Assembly (NCBI GenBank): GCA_039519185.1
Contig: CM076849.1
Coordinates: 83,623,289-83,687,288 of the forward strand
From: Astragalus membranaceus
Taxonomy: Eukaryota > Streptophyta > Magnoliopsida > Fabales > Fabaceae
Length of the DNA: 64,000 nt
Direction: 5' to 3'
Part shown: positions 48,030 through 58,101 of the stretch, one piece after another
Layout: every line of letters begins with the position of its first letter
Position numbering within the stretch: position 1 is the stretch's first letter
The notes under the pieces: generated by a model
The model's database searches: none
Seen by the model: the letters and a program-made list of their open reading frames with translations, nothing else
What the model was told of the DNA's origin: nothing
Position numbers and translations under genes: made by a program

Positions 48030-50862
48030 TGTAACATCCCTAGTTTTGTTAATTTCAGTTTACGAAATTAACTAATGATTTATAATTCAATGAGATGATA
48101 AATCGGATAATGGATATGATGATTCGTGAAAACAATGTTTAATCGCTCAAGCATATGATGTACACGCAATATTTGTTCGGATTGTGTGCATCGTTTGGGA
48201 AATTGAGAAAAAGGGTAAAATCGTCCTTTCTGCCTCACATCGAAGATTTATCAATTGAGTGAAATAATTAATGGCAACTCGAGAGAGAGGTAGTCGAGAA
48301 ACCTTTGCCGAGTAGAAAACCATAGGATTTTAGGGGTTCTAGTACCAAAAACCTTGGATAGATGGGCCAAGGGCAAAATGGTCATTTCCTCACCATTTAA
48401 CCCTCAGCCCTTATTCTTACCCCAGCTGAACTCCTCACTTCACCTCATTTTCAGAACTTAAAAAGAATAGAAAGCAAAACTGAAATTTAAGAAGAAAGGA
48501 GGAGAAGGGGGCATGAGAGAAAGTGGAAGAAGAAGGAGGAGGGCTTACCAAGACCTTCATGCATGTAAGTATCCTCACCTCCCCTCCACTCCATTTTTTA
48601 TGCTCTTCCCATTGAGCCTACTTTCTCAGCCAAAGTCTCCCTCATCCAGCTTGTACCATTTTCGAAAATAGAAGCCCCAAGTTTCAAGGAATGGAGTTTT
48701 GTCACTCATGAAGCCTTGCACGTTCACTATGAGCTAGAGGAGAAGTGCATCTGGACCCATTTTGTGAATTGGAAGGTATTTTGAAGGTTGTGTGGCTACT
48801 GATGCAGAGGGTTGGAACTCAATTTCGTGATGACAAGGGATTAAGGGTGATGATCCAAGTCAATCAAGATTTCTGGGTGAAACCCGTATGGACCACCTTC
48901 ATTGTTTTCATCGTATCTCACTGTACACAACTCCTATGAAAGTGATTTTTGTTCCTCTGGAAACTAGACTCAAAATTCTTCAAAATGAGCACAAGAACCG
49001 CCGGATTCCATTGGGAAATGAGGGTGATATCGTGTCCTAAAGTTTCGATTGAGAATCAGATACTGTATTGGATCAGTCACCTTGTTTCGGTGATATCTCC
49101 CAAACTACTGGTTGCATGCGTGTGAATCTTTCTTCATCAGAAAGTAGACGACATTCTCTTCAAAATAGGCACTGATTTGGATAGTTTTGGTTACGAATTG
49201 GCCTAGTTATGGCTGTTGCAAAAGTGTGCCTTGATACTGGAAAACAGAAAGAAGAGCTGGAAATTTGTTCGTCGAAATGGGGTTCGATTCGCCAAAGTCT
49301 CAAGAGCTATCAGTTCTATCTACCCGGAGAGGAGTTCAGTAGCAAGAATGAATGATTGAGTTGCTGTTTGTGCAAGTGGAGCCCATTGAGTTTAGTTACG
49401 GAGGCATTCGGAGCGTGTTCGGGATTTGCGGGGATTGTTCGATGCGGTTACATGTTTGAGCATTTCGAAGTCTCGGCAATTCCGTGATTTTCATCACGCT
49501 GGTGAGTTCTACTCACGGATTAGGGAAAATATGTTTTTCTGAAATTATAACACATTTTGTTTCTCGACGAAAAACTGATTTCGAAAGATTTTCGGGTCGA
49601 AAACCGCTTTTGAGAAAAATAGCGTTTTACGATTTTTGTCGAAATATTGAGCAATTTATGAATTATGTATTTAAACGCTTTCGCTGGAATATGGTCTGGA
49701 ATATGGCTTGTTAAATTTGTTTTCAGGATGGAGAACGATTGGAATTCGATTTGGGCGAGAAATGGAAAGCGGAATGAGAAACTAGAATTCTGTAACAGAA
49801 CAGGCCGCACGGGTCGTGCGACCCTGGGCACGGACCGTGCGCCCTCTTCGGGTTGGCTATATGATTTTGGTGCATCACGCACGGGTCCTGCTCCCCTGGG
49901 CACGGATCGTGCGTGAGCTTCTGTTACCGGTTCCCGATTTCTCCTTTCGTCGCTCCTTTCGATCCCAAATCACTTCTAATCTTTCTCCCAACCAATTTTA
50001 AGGATATTGCCCTAATAAAATCAATGTTTTGAGCACGTTCGACATTATTTTGGAAATAGGGTTTCTGAAGGTTTAAATTATTGAAAAACCGAAACTTAGA
50101 CCGCGTGTGAGATAATGTTTTTGGTATAACAAACCGGATCGTGGATCCTTCTCGACGCTATGATTATAACGCCGGATGTCTTACTTTGAATTCATCAAAA
50201 CGGGTTATAGATCGATAATAGATATAGATATCTAATACTTGAAAGACGGTCCAAAGCGGACACGATATGTATTTTATTACATATCACGTTGGGTGACGAC
50301 CCGACAAGTAGCATACTAGGGAGGGAAGTCATGATCCCTTACCTAGGCCTTGTATACGTTTTGGCGTGGTCAATTCGTGGGTTATCGGGATTCTTTGTAC
50401 AGTCGATTTATGCTAAGCTAAGAACACGATTTTTCGGGACTCGTAGTCGTTGTACAGCCGGCATTTCAATTTGTAGCTTGTGATGGCTATTAAAAATATG
50501 TTGTAACGGTTTAATAATTAAACCGAGTGTTAGTGAGGGGGGCACGGTAGAGCTCACTGAGACAAGTTGTCTCACCCTATCATTGTTGTTGTTTTTACAG
50601 AGAACAGGAAATGGAGAAGCAAACGGGATGGTCAGTTATCACGCTCGAGGAGGAGATAGAAGATTGACTCATTCCTAGCTGTTTATATTTTTCTGCCATT
50701 GTCTCTGTATTTGATACCATGACTCGAATTTGAGCTATGTTATGTTTTAGTTTCCGCTGTTTTCTTGCAACGATGTATATCTAAGAAGGAATTTTTATAC
50801 TCTGATGTAAACCAAATTGTATATTTAGGTATTTCTTTGTTTTAGAAATACGGGGTGTTACA
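48030..50862 (+). mobile_element. Element K: family 1 solo LTR in intron 7 of the RPA-like gene
   Basis: Starts TGTAACATCCC and ends GGGGTGTTACA; 2833 bp without primer site or coding domain. It is a diverged relative of the element A LTR, sharing the GGGTGACGACCCG and GTATACGTTTTGGCGTGG blocks. Flanks TTCTA (48025-48029) and TTATA (50863-50867) differ at one base. It has a donor-like CTG/GTGAGT (intron side 49502) with hairpin, palindromes at 49804-49915, hairpin GAGACAA-G-TTGTCTC near 50560 and an acceptor-like TTTTTACAG with AG at 50599-50600. Confidence 0.88.
49804..49915. repeat. CpG palindrome island, element K
   Basis: Four dyads of the CGCACG/CGTGCG type in two pairs, partly decayed (for example GGGTCCTGC). 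Confidence 0.8.
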
Positions 50863-50952
50863 TTATACTACATTTTCGCTATGACACTCTTCTTTTTATC
50901 TGCAACATTTAAACACACAGTTATCAACCTCTCTTAGTTGCATGTTCAATAG

Positions 50953-51918
50953 GTATAGAGTATTAACCAGATGCAAAGATAACAGCGGTGCCGATTATAA
51001 CTTTTTGTTTTGGGATCAAGATTCTGAGGAGATGATCGAGTCCTCTGCTCTTGACTTGGTGAACAAAATGAATACGGCAAGTCCTTCAACTTCACTTACA
51101 TATTTCCTTTATGGGATGCTTACAAAATCAATTGGTTTAGCTACCAATTATTCTCTAACTATATGTTTCATCCCTTCATACTTTGTTTCTTACAAATAGG
51201 AAAGGGAGGATGACCCCATGTCATACCCAGCTGATCTTGACCATATGCTACAAAGAACCATGGCTGTTGAACCTCAAAATCGCCAAGCTTCGGTCATGAG
51301 GTAGTTAGAGAGAAAAGATTTCATTCAAAATCTTATGGAGGAAATGGCAACTGCAGAGGTATTACTACAAATTATATGTCTTTATTCGCATGGGTCATAT
51401 TTAACTCATCTTAATCTAATGACCTCCTAATTCCTTCACAGAATACTTCACAAGATGCCAATTCTTTAGCTATTTGCAGCCAAAATGTCAGCATGGAAAC
51501 AGTAAGTCATTATTCCCAACTACCTGTTCCATATATTATAATTCCAAAATACTTTTTGGTAATCCTAAAATACTTGATTTTTGATGGAGAATGAATCTCA
51601 AATTGATAAAGGAAAATATGTCATGAGTGATGATTTAGGCCTTCATACCGTAAGTTACATACTTAATATCGCTTACTGTTGTCGCTTCTGAATTCAGTAT
51701 TTTAGAAATAGATAATCAAGACTAACACAATTTTTTCATTATCAAAGCAATCACTATCTGCAACTGCAGACCACGACCCAGATAATGTCGCTACACTTAC
51801 ACCTGAAAAGAGACTTAATGATGACAGAGATAGCATTGATTTAATGAGTCCAGAAAACATAAGTGCTAAGTTCTCTTCAACTGCTAAGGCTATGATAATC
51901 AAGACTGAGAAACCATGA
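50953..51918 (+). pseudogene. RPA 70-kDa-like gene, exons 8-12
   Basis: Exon 8 runs 50953-51076 (YRVLTRCKDNSGADYNFLFW), which is the C-terminal DNA-binding fold of this family. Exon 9 runs 51200-51358, preceded by an intron with a GC donor (ACG/GCAAGT). It has an in-frame TAG at 51302-51304. Exon 10 is 51442-51501, exon 11 is 51590-51649 and exon 12 is 51748-51918, ending ...IIKTEKP and TGA. Junctions are in phase. With the exon 1 stop, the exon 7 frame problem and this stop, the gene is a pseudogene unless the stops are errors or population variants. Confidence 0.8.
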
Positions 51919-52104
51919 TTGCTTCTGATTTGCGGCTGCAAAACTTGAGTCAGCATCAGGATATTATCTTGGAGGAACAGTTTTGACTTATTTTGCTCTG
52001 TAACTCAACTGGCAATATAAACACACTATGACTGTTATCTATTTTGTTAGCAAGTTGGGATACATGTGTTCTATCTAATTGCCTCAATGTAGTATTTTGG
52101 GATA
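51919..52104. other. 3' flank of the RPA-like gene
   Basis: AT-rich sequence after the stop codon. No repeat or frame is recognised. It would hold the 3' untranslated part. Confidence 0.4.
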
Positions 52105-53486
52105 CTGATAAGCCGCAAGTATACGGTTATATCGTGTAATAATAATATCGATCCACAGGGAGTTATATGTGACTACCGATCTAATTTCTAGTGGTGATTA
52201 GCTGAAAGGGAATGATTTGGTAAAAATTGGTTTTAACTTAGAATATAAAAAGCGTCTTGGGATCTTGGTTAGATCACAATGAAGGTATAAAAATAACCCC
52301 TTAACTATCCCCTATCTTATTATTTAAGTTTGTTTCTAAGGACAATGTATTCTTTTGGTGTAATTCAAGTTTCCTTTCGGGCAACAAGAACGTGTCTCGA
52401 AACAATGATCAAGCCTGTTCTCATGGTTGATCATTGCCGAAACCCATTAAGTACAACCTTATTATCCCAAGGTCATCAACGCTATTCTCATGCTTTGATC
52501 GACCTTGTCTAATTTCATTTGTTCCAATGTCAAGCTTACCCTTTCGGTCCATCACTTGACATTTGGATTATACAAAACGCACGATGAAATTAGATTAGAA
52601 TCCAAACCCTAATAAGATAGGTTTTAGTCTTGGAATTATTCAGGGACCTATCATTGGATTGTTTCCCAATATCCCAAGACTAAAGAAGTCTACTCACAAT
52701 AGCTCATTGTAGACAAGGGAGTAGAAGAAAAGAACATAATTTAAATTGCAAAATGTAAATAGCGAGAAATGAAATAAAGCGTGTAAAAGACTGAATTATA
52801 AATGGGCAGAATAACAATAACCTTAAAGAGAAAAACTTGCAAGAACTTCAATTAAAACTTAGAATGTCAATTACAATAATCCAAGATGATTGTGAAGCTA
52901 CATTGGGGTCCTTTTTATAGGTCAAGATCAGAGACAAGGCACTAAACATCAATTACAATCCATAAAGACAGAATGGGAAGAGTTGTAACATTTTTAGCCA
53001 TCAGAAGGGACGCACGGATCGTGCCCCATGAAAACAGCTTGGAATTTAAAACATCACACGGACCGTGCTTGACATGCGCACGGATCGTGCGCAGTTAAAC
53101 TTTTGACCTTCTGCTTTTGCGAACGTTACGCACGGATCGTGCCTCCCAGGCGCACGGATCGTGCCTCCCAGGCGCACGGATCGTGCGTCTCTTTTTCTTC
53201 AGTTTCTTCATTCTCTGCGAACCTTACGCACGGACCGTGCTTAATCACGCACGAACCGTGCGTATAAACCTGATATTTGCACCCCCTTATTGCTGATTCT
53301 TCTCCCTATCATTTTTGCCTTTTGATCATTTACTCTTTATGCACTAAAATTCCTCAATTGCTTCCATAATAACCTGAGAATAGAAACCAACAATTTTGTA
53401 GTAAAAATAGCTCTAAACTGAAATCAAAACATCAAATAAACTACTTAAAATAGGTACTAAAAACATACTAAAACATGACTTATCAG
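52105..53486. mobile_element. Candidate non-autonomous DNA element with 8-bp terminal inverted repeats
   Basis: Starts CTGATAAG and ends CTTATCAG, exact inverted repeats, flanked by ATA on both sides (52102-52104, 53487-53489), a possible 3-bp target duplication. It is 1382 bp with no transposase-like frame. The left end continues CCGCAAGTATACGG and has ATATCGATCCACAGGGAG, words I associate with a dispersed plant repeat. The interior carries the CGCACG/CGTGCG dyads also seen in LTRs. Short ends make chance pairing possible. Confidence 0.55.
53008..53265. repeat. CpG palindrome island outside any LTR
   Basis: About eight dyads of CGCACG-GAT-CGTGCG or GAC type, including three GCGCACGGATCGTGC units in a row near 53127-53190. 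It has the same word and pairing as the family 1 LTR islands. Confidence 0.85.
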
Positions 53487-53666
53487 ATACATGACTACAT
53501 AACTTTGCATGAGGCACACTATACCTAACCTGTGTAATATGTAGCTAACTTTGCAAACTTGACATGCTATCTGCAAAATTTCCTACTAATTTAAAGCTCT
53601 ATTTATTATCATACATTTTGTTGAATGAATTAGGATGTCTCGGTGCCTGCTTAAGTGCTGCATCTA

Positions 53667-53699
<33 letters not shown>

Positions 53700-54195
53700 T
53701 CTTATTACACAGCTGCTACTTAATTACAATCATTGTGTAGTAATGCCTCTGCCATTAAATCACTGTAGTCTTATTTCCTAGCTGCTACACACACTCATTT
53801 AATCATTGTGTAATACCTTGCCTCTGCATTGAAAATTTTAGGTTGGACACTGTCACAATGGCTTGCATCCTTTTTTAAAAAAATACTGGAGATCTATAAA
53901 CTTATACAATGATTTTTGGATGCACAGTCATTCCGCATTGTAAGTCTTTATCAGACCTCCACTAGAATAGCTAATAAAATGACTACACAATGTTGCATTA
54001 CTCACATAGCTCAATTAGCCTTCTTTCAAACCAAATGTTTACACCAGCAACTACTCCTATACTGAAAATAACAACTTAAAGAAGCTTCTTACTGATTCTT
54101 TAAAAACGTGACAGACCTATATGTGCAATCAATTTACTCTTTCATTGCCAATCTAATTTAAAGTGTTCAGTACCTAGCAGCGCTGCGGTGACTGC
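53487..54195. other. Unassigned AT-rich DNA with a TA microsatellite and an imperfect duplication
   Basis: A TA run at 53668-53697. The stretch GTCTTATT...GCTGCTAC...CATTGTGTA...CCTCTGC occurs twice, near 53700-53756 and 53769-53829. No gene is recognised. Confidence 0.55.
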
Positions 54196-54526
54196 TGTTG
54201 GTGTTAAATAAGTAAGCTAGTTCGACAGTCTAGTTCGACTATATTAAATTAGGCTAGTTCGACTAAACTAGGTTCGACAAGTAAGCTAGTTTGACTTTCA
54301 GAACTGAGCTGTCGAAGTATAGTTTGTTTGTGTCGAAGTTTTGAGTATTCAGTTTCAGAACTGACACAGTTGTGATGAGTGCTAGCTTACTGAGCTGTCG
54401 AAGTTTTGAGTATCTAGCTTACTGAGCTGTCGAAGTATAATTTTCTGTGTAACTGAATTCTGTTACTCTCTCTCTGTCTCTCTTGTGTGTGTGTGTGATG
54501 AGTGCAGTGACTCAAAACTTCCAACA
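54196..54526. mobile_element. Possible short solo LTR (copia-like), unproven
   Basis: Begins TGTTGG and ends CCAACA, a 6-bp inverted pair of the kind seen in copia LTRs, and is rich in repeated AGTTCGAC and GCTGTCGAAGT words. Flanks ACTGC and GTTGG do not match, and no primer site follows, so a complete insertion is not shown. Confidence 0.35.
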
Positions 54527-55195
54527 GTTGGTAGGTCTCTTGCAATCCGAGCGGAGTGTTGAATGAATCCCGGAGGGGGCACCTGCGATTCCACTCCGAC
54601 GCCAAAGTCAGTATAGGGAATAAGAGAGTAGTAATATCTAGGACTGAGAATGTACCTATTAATGGGAATGTGAGCCAGTATTTATAGGGAATCGTGCCCA
54701 TTGTGAGCCGTCGGATTGATAGAATTGATCTGAGCCATCCAAGTATGATAGTCATAATTAGGCTTGTATATTGTGGATATGGACCAAAGTGATTGGGCCA
54801 ATCCATATCCAATTGCTGAATGGGCCTCTTGGTCCAGTCCAGAACAGTTTCCCCCCAAGCCGAGATTATTCTGGAGGATGGTCTTGGCTTGAAGGATTTT
54901 CGTCGATTTGCCAGACGCGATGGCTCGTCTGCCTCGTCGGGTCGTGCAGAATGTCTTTGTTCGTGACGACAACATTTTTGTTTTTGTTTTAAAGAAAAAA
55001 GAAAAATGATTTTATTACTTTTTCCACCCACTATAAGTAGCTGGGTCTTCATTGCTTGGATTTTGGAAAAGGCTTCTTGGAATCACACATTTGAGCTTGG
55101 AGCAAGCTTCTCTCTTCTTTCTTTCGGGTAAGTGTATGTCCTCTTCCCCCTTTCCTTCATGCAAATCGTGACTTTGCTGTTTGTTTAGACCTTCA
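54527..55195. other. Unassigned DNA before the 45-bp array
   Basis: Open frames on the minus strand (to 212 aa) have no recognisable domain. Words such as CCCGGAGGGGGCACCTGCGA and TATTTATAGGGAA look like parts of a dispersed repeat, but I cannot name it. Confidence 0.35.
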
Positions 55196-55729
55196 CTCTG
55201 GCGCCCTTGGCGCCCAGCAGTCACAACCCGTGACGTTGCTCGATGCAAACTGTCACCTTGGACATTGGCGCCCTTGGCGCCCATGCCTTGCAAGCCGTCA
55301 CCATGGACCTTGGCGCCCTTGGCGCCCATGCCTTGAAAGCCGTCACCATGGACTTTGGTGCCCTTGGCGCCCATGCCTTGTAAGCCGTCACCATGGACCT
55401 TGGCGCCCTTGGCGCCCATGCCTTGCAAGGCGTCACCATGGACTTTGGCGCCCTTGGAGCCCATGCCTTGCAAACTGTCACCATAGACCTTGGCGCCCTT
55501 GGCGCCCATGCTTTGCAAGCCGTCACATTGGACCTTGGCGCCCTTGGCGCCCATGCCTTGCAAGCCGTCACCATGGACTTTTGGCGCCCTTGGCGCCCAT
55601 GCCTTGCAAGCCGTCACCATAGACCTTGGCGCCCTTGGCGCCCATGCCTTGCAAACTGTCACCATAGACCTTGGCGCCCATGGCGCCCATGCCTTGCAAG
55701 CCGTCACCATGGACCTTGGCGCCCTTGGC
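55196..55729. repeat. 45-bp GGCGCC tandem array
   Basis: About ten units of 45 bp (55262 onward in clean register), each with two GGCGCCC words then ATGCCTTGCAAGCCGTCACC. Because 45 is a multiple of three, all frames stay open and give 15-residue repeats on the minus strand; this is a by-product rather than evidence of a gene. The last unit is cut by element I. Confidence 0.92.
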
Positions 55730-58101
55730 TGTAACACCCCTTTTCTACCCAGAAAATTTTTGACGAAAATCAGAGTTTCAAAAACGTTTTTCACTACACC
55801 CACAAGGGATGCCACATTTACACCATTAATACATCACACGTCAATAAATAAAATTCACCATTAAAATAGCACGATACATAACAGTAACTCCATCACCACG
55901 CAGCGGAATAAAAATAAAGGTTTCAACGAGTAATCATAACATCACCATTAAACTTCAGAAATTAAATATTAAAGACAACTAATAAAACTAGCGTTCATCC
56001 CCCCCCCCCCCCCCCGAGTGCTACGTATCAGAGCGACGACACCGACTTGACTAGCGAAGGTAGACATGCCTTCACTCGCAATCACCTGCACGTTACCAGC
56101 ATAGGGGTAACATTCAAACAGAAGGGGTGAGATATCTAACATTATAATAGCATATATGATAGGCAATATGCTAGAGATGCGACAACTATATCCACCGCTT
56201 CACAACAACATCAATTTACAAATCACCAAGAATAATCACCAATGTCATGAGTAAATAATGAGATGCAACCCACACCAACGGGTATATGCATGTGGTACCA
56301 ATCATCACCAATAAAATATCCAATAAGGGCATCATCACCTATATGAGCATCACCATCATCACCTATAGCTCCAAAACCGAAGCCGTCATCACCAAAATAA
56401 TGCAAATGAAACGTATGCGACACCATGAACAATGCACTAGAGACAGTCAATAATATTAGTCATCTAAGTGACACAACAACATCAAATATCAACAATTGGT
56501 CATAGACCCATCACCTATCACCTTAGCCAATAAAATAGGCACATCACCTGTTATATCATCACCAACAACACCAATCATCACCAATAACACCAACACCTAT
56601 AGGGCAGTCTAACATCTTGACCATAACATCAACATCCACCGACACTAAAGACACCAATAGATTTACGGCAACAGCAACATTAATTTTTACAGCAACAGCA
56701 ACATTTATTTTATAGCAGCAGCAACATTTATTTTACAGCAACAGCAACATTTATTTTACAACAACAGCAACATTTATCTTACAGCAACAGCAACCTTTAT
56801 CTTACAGCAACACCTATTAGACATGGCAGGAACTGGCGCCTAGCAACAGGGCGCCTAGCAGGCAACAGCAACAACAGAAACTGGCGCCCAGCCACAGGGC
56901 GCTTAGCAGGCAACAGAAACTGGCGCCCAGCAACAGGGCGCCAAGAGGCAACAGCAACAACCAGAAACTGGCGCCCAGCAACAAGGCGCCAAGAGCATCA
57001 GCAACAGAACAGAAACTGGCGCCCAGCAATAGGGCGCCTAACACAACAGCAGCAACAACAGACTTGGCGCCTAGGAGCAGGGCACCCAGCACAACTGCAA
57101 CAACATCAGAATTGGCGCCCAGGAGTAGGGCGCCTAGCACAACAGCAACACAGACAGACATGGCGCCCAGCAACAGGGCGCCTAGCACCACAGCAACAGA
57201 AACAGAATTGGCGCCCAGGAGCAGGGCGCCTACGACAATCAGCAACCAGGCTGGTATGGCGCCCAGGGACAGGGCGCCTACAGCAATCAGCAACCAAACA
57301 GACATGGCGCCCAGGAGCAGGGCGCCTACAGAAATCAGCAACCATCCAGCAACTGGCGCCCAGGAGCAGGGCGCCTTCAACAGCAACAGACACAGGCACG
57401 GCGCCCAGGAGCAGGGCGCCTTCTACAGAAACGCAACACGACACAGACTTGGCGCCCAGGAGGAGGGCGCCGTTTCCAGCAACTAAGACAGCAACACATA
57501 TAAACATGGCGCCCAGCAATAGGGCGCCTTTTCCAGCAACCAAAACAACATCCACATATGCGACACATCAATGGCGCCCATGGCGCCTAGGGTTCAATTT
57601 TCGATTTTCACCATGGTCAATCACCAAACACCAATTACAAACATCGTGAACACATTCAAACATCACCACATCAACACCAAACAAGATCAAAGAAACAATA
57701 TAGAGCCTAACCCCTACATAACACCCATCATACACCCTATTATAAGGATAGAACCCACCCTTACATTAGATTTACCGAATACGCAATCCCCTTGCACGAA
57801 GACTCCAAGGAACCACAGCAACAAGAGCTCCTCTCCTCTTTCTCCTTGGTGCGCCGTCCCCTTCGCTTCTCCTCTCTTCGCAATCTCTCTTTCTTTTCTC
57901 AAAAATTCGCAAATGACCAAACCCTAGCCAATGCCTTCACCTATGCGCCTATGCCATTGGGCTCTTGGATCACGGGCCCCCTTCTACTATTCAACTTAAT
58001 CACTAGACACCACTCCCTAATTTAAATAAAACACCATATTATTATTTTAATATGACTATACTAATAAAATACCTAAATAATTAAATTATTTGGGCGTTAC
58101 A
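55730..58101 (-). repeat. 3' LTR of element I
   Basis: A 2372-bp LTR, TGTAACACCCC to GGCGTTACA on the plus strand. It has a run of 19 C at 55999-56017, where C, G and J have 6 to 8. Also present are hairpin arms GTTACC (56092-56097) and GGTAAC (56106-56111) next to an acceptor-like site, CAGCAA-rich DNA at 56660-56815, the GGCGCC island, and a donor-like AT/GTAAGGGTGGG (minus strand, near 57755-57765). Confidence 0.9.
56835..57588. repeat. GGCGCC palindrome island, element I LTR
   Basis: More than thirty GGCGCC hexamers, typically as pairs GGCGCCCAG...CAGGGCGCCTA about 20 bp apart, repeating every 55-65 bp. Confidence 0.9.

Noticed and set aside
23841..51918. Helitron capture as the origin of the RPA-like gene
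   Set aside because: RPA-like genes do occur in plant Helitrons, but no Rep/helicase sequence, TC start or CTRR hairpin end was found around it.
54196..54526. Firm call of a copia solo LTR
   Set aside because: The TG...CA ends are present, but flanks do not match and no internal copia sequence is seen, so it is only listed as possible.
54414..55052. 212-aa minus-strand frame as a gene
   Set aside because: No recognisable domain, starts in AT-rich DNA, overlaps a low-complexity GT/CT tract and the LTR-like segment.
55196..55729. CRISPR-like array
   Set aside because: The whole 45-bp unit is repeated without unique spacers, and the context is plant nuclear DNA.
55015..55815. Collagen-like 266-aa frame with 15-residue repeats on the minus strand
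   Set aside because: It follows from a 45-bp tandem repeat, which keeps all frames open, and it runs into the LTR of element I.
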